Part shown: positions 21,232-23,773 of the stretch, in pieces
Layout: each line of letters opens with the position of its first letter
Position numbering within the stretch: position 1 is the first letter of the stretch
Assembly: GCA_964422155.1 (NCBI GenBank)
Contig: CAYQZZ010000030.1
Location: forward strand, 1-23,773
Length of the DNA: 23,773 nucleotides
Direction: 5' to 3'
DNA from: JBGPRB01 sp964422155
Lineage (GTDB): Bacteria > Chloroflexota > Dehalococcoidia > Dehalococcoidales > RBG-16-60-22
Translations under genes and position numbers: made by a program
Notes under the pieces: model-generated
The model's database searches: none
Seen by the model: only the letters and a program-made list of their open reading frames with translations
Told to the model about the DNA's origin: nothing

Positions 21232-22155
21232 CTATCCGCTGATATATTTGCCGGCATTGACGGCAGCCACGGCGCCATCGCCGGCGGCACCAATCACCTG
21301 CCGGATAGAGCCGCTGCGTATGTCGCCGGCGGCAAAAATACCGGGTACACTCGTTTCCAGTCTCTCGTTGGCAACAATGGCCCCGACCTCGTTTAAAGTC
21401 AAAAGCCCTTTGAGATAGCCGGTGGCGGGCTGAGACCCGACAGATACAAAGACCCCGGAGACAACGAGAACCGATTCCTTTTTAGTATTTATATTACGGA
21501 CCCGGATTTTATTGACGAAAGTCTCCCCTAAAATTTCTTCAACCACAGTATCCCAGAGAATTTCTATCCTGGGCTCAGACATGACCTTTTCCTGTAAAAT
21601 TTTGGTGGCGCGCAGCTCGTGACGACGGTGTATTAGCATTATTCTGGAGGCGAATTTTGTAAGCTCGAGAGCTTCGGTAACGGCGGCATTGCCGCCGCCA
21701 ACTACGGCTACCGTTTTATCCCTAAAGAAAGCACCGTCACAGGTGGCACAGTAAGAGACACCTTTCCCGGTATACTGAGCTTCGCCGGGGACTCCCAGTT
21801 TCTGTCGTTCCGAGCCGCCGGCTATAATTATCGCCCCCGCAATGAAGTCACCCTGCGATGTCTTGACTATCTTCTGCTGGCCGTTTATTTCAATGCCGGT
21901 GACCTCAGCCGCCAGCGTCTCCAGCCCGAACTTCGTCGCTTGCTGGTGCATCGCCTGCGTTAAATCGATACCGCTGATACCCGCGGTAAAACCGGGGTAG
22001 TTTTCCACAAGCTCAGCGTTAATTATCTGCCCGCCGACCGCCCCTTTTTCGATAAGGAGACTGCTCAGCCTGGCCCGGGAGGTATAAATACCGGCGCTCA
22101 AACCGGCCGGCCCACCGCCGATAATGACGACGTCATATGTCTTGAGGGAACCCAT
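21232..22155 (-). CDS. trxB: Thioredoxin reductase
   Basis: 307 residues. FAD-binding GGGPAGLSAGIYTSRA (13-28), redox-active CATC (136-139), NADPH-binding GGGNAAVTEAL (153-163), the 2'-phosphate-binding HRRHELRA (176-183) and the FAD-binding FAAGDIR near 270 are all present. It should use NADPH to reduce the thioredoxin encoded nearby at 22360-22683. The two genes are separated by an AT-rich palindromic repeat, so they may be separately transcribed. A small ATTTTT-CAG-AAAAAT palindrome lies just downstream. Confidence 0.96.
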   Translation of the reverse strand: MGSLKTYDVVIIGGGPAGLSAGIYTSRARLSSLLIEKGAVGGQIINAELVENYPGFTAGISGIDLTQAMHQQATKFGLETLAAEVTGIEINGQQKIVKTSQGDFIAGAIIIAGGSERQKLGVPGEAQYTGKGVSYCATCDGAFFRDKTVAVVGGGNAAVTEALELTKFASRIMLIHRRHELRATKILQEKVMSEPRIEILWDTVVEEILGETFVNKIRVRNINTKKESVLVVSGVFVSVGSQPATGYLKGLLTLNEVGAIVANERLETSVPGIFAAGDIRSGSIRQVIGAAGDGAVAAVNAGKYISG

Positions 22156-22181
22156 CTGATTTCAACCCCTTTTCTAATTGA

Positions 22182-22310
22182 AATAACCAATAACCAAGAT
22201 ACAAGTACCAAACAAATATCAAATCACAATATTCAAACGTATAAAGCATTTGATTATTCTAATTTGGTTATTGGTTATTGTTTGGTTATTGTTACTTGTC
22301 ACTTGCTTAT
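22182..22310. repeat. AT-rich palindromic element between trxB and trxA
   Basis: AATAACCAATAACCAA (22182-22197) has a perfect inverted copy at 22264-22279. Inside, ATCAAAT (22218-22224) pairs with ATTTGAT (22248-22254). The right side goes on with more TTGGTTATT and TTGTTACTTGT units. The 12-mer AAGATACAAGTA (22196-22207) also occurs at 2046-2057, next to GC-rich repeat copy A. This is a dispersed, non-coding repeat family. Confidence 0.65.
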
Positions 22311-22359
22311 TTTCTCTCGTTTCGTATTCTAATTTTTGAATGTCGTATTTTCTCTTAAA

Positions 22360-22683
22360 TTACAGAGCTGTGTCGAGGTTTTTCTTCAGTTCAGCCTTCG
22401 GCCTGTAGCCGACGATATTGGAAACGGGCTGCCCGTTTTTGAAGAGGATAAGCGTGGGAATGCTCATCACGCCATACTGGCTGGCTATCCTGGGATTATC
22501 GTCAACATTTATTTTAAAGAAGGCAACCTTGCCATCATATTCGCTAGCCAATTCATCAACGATGGGAGCCACCATCCGGCACGGCCCGCACCAGGGCGCC
22601 CAGAAATCGACCAGCACCGGTACCTTCGCCTTTAAAACAGTCTCACCGAATTTGGCTTCTTCAATCTCCACTGGCTTGCTCAT
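22360..22683 (-). CDS. trxA: Thioredoxin
   Basis: 107 residues with the full redox motif WAPWCGPCRM (C32, C35), the buried Asp of LVDFWAP, and the cis-proline segment MSIPTLILFKNG. It is a cytoplasmic disulfide reductase, recycled by the trxB product. The ATG at 22683 is preceded by GGAGG within the end of plsX, and the genes overlap by 23 bases, so plsX and trxA are probably one transcript. Confidence 0.96.
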   Translation of the reverse strand: MSKPVEIEEAKFGETVLKAKVPVLVDFWAPWCGPCRMVAPIVDELASEYDGKVAFFKINVDDNPRIASQYGVMSIPTLILFKNGQPVSNIVGYRPKAELKKNLDTAL

Positions 22684-23683
22684 AACTTTCCTCCGCGATT
22701 TTTCCTATTATGTTCCGTTCAACAGTTTCCCTGGCCAGACCGATGGCATTCTTGATAGCTTTGGCCTGGCTGCGTCCGTGCGCGATGATGACATTGCCGT
22801 TAACGCCCAGAAGACATGCCCCGCCATATTCGGAATAGTCCATCTTCTTCGTCCAGGAACCCAGACCGATGTCACTCAGGAGGTCACGCGCTTTCAGGCG
22901 GGAGACGCTGGAAAAGACACGCCCCAGCTCCTTTACCGAGGTTAAGAAATTGTCATTGAAACCCTCGATAGTCTTAAGAACGATATTGCCGGTAAAGCCA
23001 TCGGTGACAATGACATCGGCGGTCCTTTTGACAATATTCTGGCCTTCAATATTCCCGATGAAGTTTAAATCCCTGGCGTCTTTCAGAAGCTGGTAAGCCT
23101 CCTGAACCAGACGATTGCCCTTGCCCTCCTCAACACCGTTGCTGAGAAGGCCGACCCGCGGCGACGGAATTTTAAGAAGGTATTTGCTGTATAGAGAGCC
23201 CAGCCTGGCGAACTCCAGCAGGTGCTCCGGACGGCAATCGGAGTTGGCGCCGGCATCAACCAGAAGAGCCGGGACTGACGATATGGTATCCAGGAAACAA
23301 CCGATGGCCGGCCGGCTGACCCCTTTGGCTTTACCCAGAGTGAGAAGGGCTGAACCGACCACCGCCCCGGTATTCCCCGCCGAGACAAAAGCCTCAGCAT
23401 CGCCGCTCTTCAGCAAATTGATGCCGACAACAATCGACGAGTCCGGCTTGCTTTGAATCGCCTTCATCGGGTGTTCATTAAAGTCGATAACCTGCTTGGC
23501 GTCGACGATGGTGATGCCGGTCTTGCTCAGGGATTTCTCCGCCAGCTTGTTGATTACGTTTTTCCTGCCCACCAGGATAATCTCCACCCCGTATTCCTGA
23601 ACAGCCTTGAGGGCACCTTTGACTACCTCGTGAGGAGCATAGTCGCCTCCGGCAGCATCGATAGCAATTTTTATGTTTTTCAA
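22661..23683 (-). CDS. plsX: Phosphate acyltransferase PlsX
   Basis: 340 residues. It makes acyl-phosphate from acyl-ACP in phospholipid synthesis. Family segments seen: DAAGGDYAPHEVVKGALKA at the start, MKAIQSKPDSSIVVG, FVSAGNTGAVVGSAL, ADVIVTDGFTGNIVLKT and YGGACLLGVNGNVIIAHG. The start is a TTG at 23683 with AAGGGAG at a 5-base spacing; a TTG start suggests modest expression. No fab genes are visible before the window ends. It overlaps trxA by 23 bases. Confidence 0.96.
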   Translation of the reverse strand: MKNIKIAIDAAGGDYAPHEVVKGALKAVQEYGVEIILVGRKNVINKLAEKSLSKTGITIVDAKQVIDFNEHPMKAIQSKPDSSIVVGINLLKSGDAEAFVSAGNTGAVVGSALLTLGKAKGVSRPAIGCFLDTISSVPALLVDAGANSDCRPEHLLEFARLGSLYSKYLLKIPSPRVGLLSNGVEEGKGNRLVQEAYQLLKDARDLNFIGNIEGQNIVKRTADVIVTDGFTGNIVLKTIEGFNDNFLTSVKELGRVFSSVSRLKARDLLSDIGLGSWTKKMDYSEYGGACLLGVNGNVIIAHGRSQAKAIKNAIGLARETVERNIIGKIAEESYEQASGD

Positions 23684-23693
23684 CTAATCTCCC

Positions 23694-23773
23694 TTATCTA
23701 GGGGTGCTTCCTTCCCATATGTCACATTGACCTCCCCAGCAGGCAACAACATGGTCGTCTTCCGAAATCCTGA
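23694..23773 (-). other. Possible 3' end of an upstream gene
   Basis: Upstream of plsX two minus-strand frames stay open to the window edge: one ends with TAA at 23694-23696 and one with TAG at 23684-23686. Either could be the tail of a gene ahead of plsX; about 25 residues are too few to choose or identify it. No frame matches ribosomal protein L32, a common plsX neighbour. Confidence 0.25.

Overview
The window looks like a chromosomal stretch from an anaerobic, mid-GC bacterium, most likely a Chloroflexota member of the Dehalococcoidia type. This placement is an inference from gene style: a HydB/HndC-like NADH dehydrogenase module, a ferredoxin-tailed aldo/keto reductase, a dksA-lspA-rluD cluster, an rplI-dnaB-dnaD-dnaC cluster, and many small palindromic intergenic repeats. 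No rRNA, tRNA or CRISPR array was seen.

Layout. 1-1291 (-): gltX, cut by the left edge. 1471-2037 (+): an ABM-like membrane protein. 2216-3814 (+): an AT-rich fused DNA methyltransferase/nuclease gene between two related GC-rich hairpin repeats, the clearest candidate for recent acquisition. 3872-5077 (-): aldo/keto reductase with a ferredoxin tail. 5303-7054 (-): overlapping dksA, lspA and rluD. 7121-7559: an intergenic region with several inverted-repeat structures. 7560-7817 (-): SemiSWEET-type transporter. 8067-8609 (+): coiled-coil protein of unknown function. 8837-11203 (+): complete polar amino acid ABC transporter (lipoprotein, permease, ATPase). 11320-12204 (+): EamA exporter. 12293-13269 (+): small lipoprotein and YggS-type PLP protein. 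13395-16487 (+): three overlapping genes for a NADH-oxidising diaphorase (NuoE/HoxE-, HydB/HndC- and HoxU/NuoG-N-like) with no catalytic partner in the window. 16488-16789: nested inverted repeats. 16790-21128 (-): rplI, dnaB, dnaD and a dnaC-like gene, where L9 has a long charged tail and the DnaC-like protein has two ATPase domains. 21232-22155 (-): trxB. 22360-23683 (-): plsX and trxA, which overlap.

How the genes work together. The replication cluster encodes helicase (DnaB), a primosome protein (DnaD) and a putative helicase loader (tandem DnaC) in a tightly overlapping order, so co-expression is likely. TrxB and TrxA form a thioredoxin reducing pair. The diaphorase trimer would pass electrons between NAD(H) and ferredoxin or an unseen catalytic subunit. 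The aldo/keto reductase may also use low-potential electrons.

Most notable: the tandem-ATPase helicase loader; the AT-rich methyltransferase-nuclease cassette bracketed by repeats that recur about 13 kb away; the orphan diaphorase with a promoter and leader hairpin; the lysine/glutamate tail on L9; and several short palindromic elements, including a 111-bp element whose ends recall IS21-family termini. All identifications come from reading the sequence; no database search was made.
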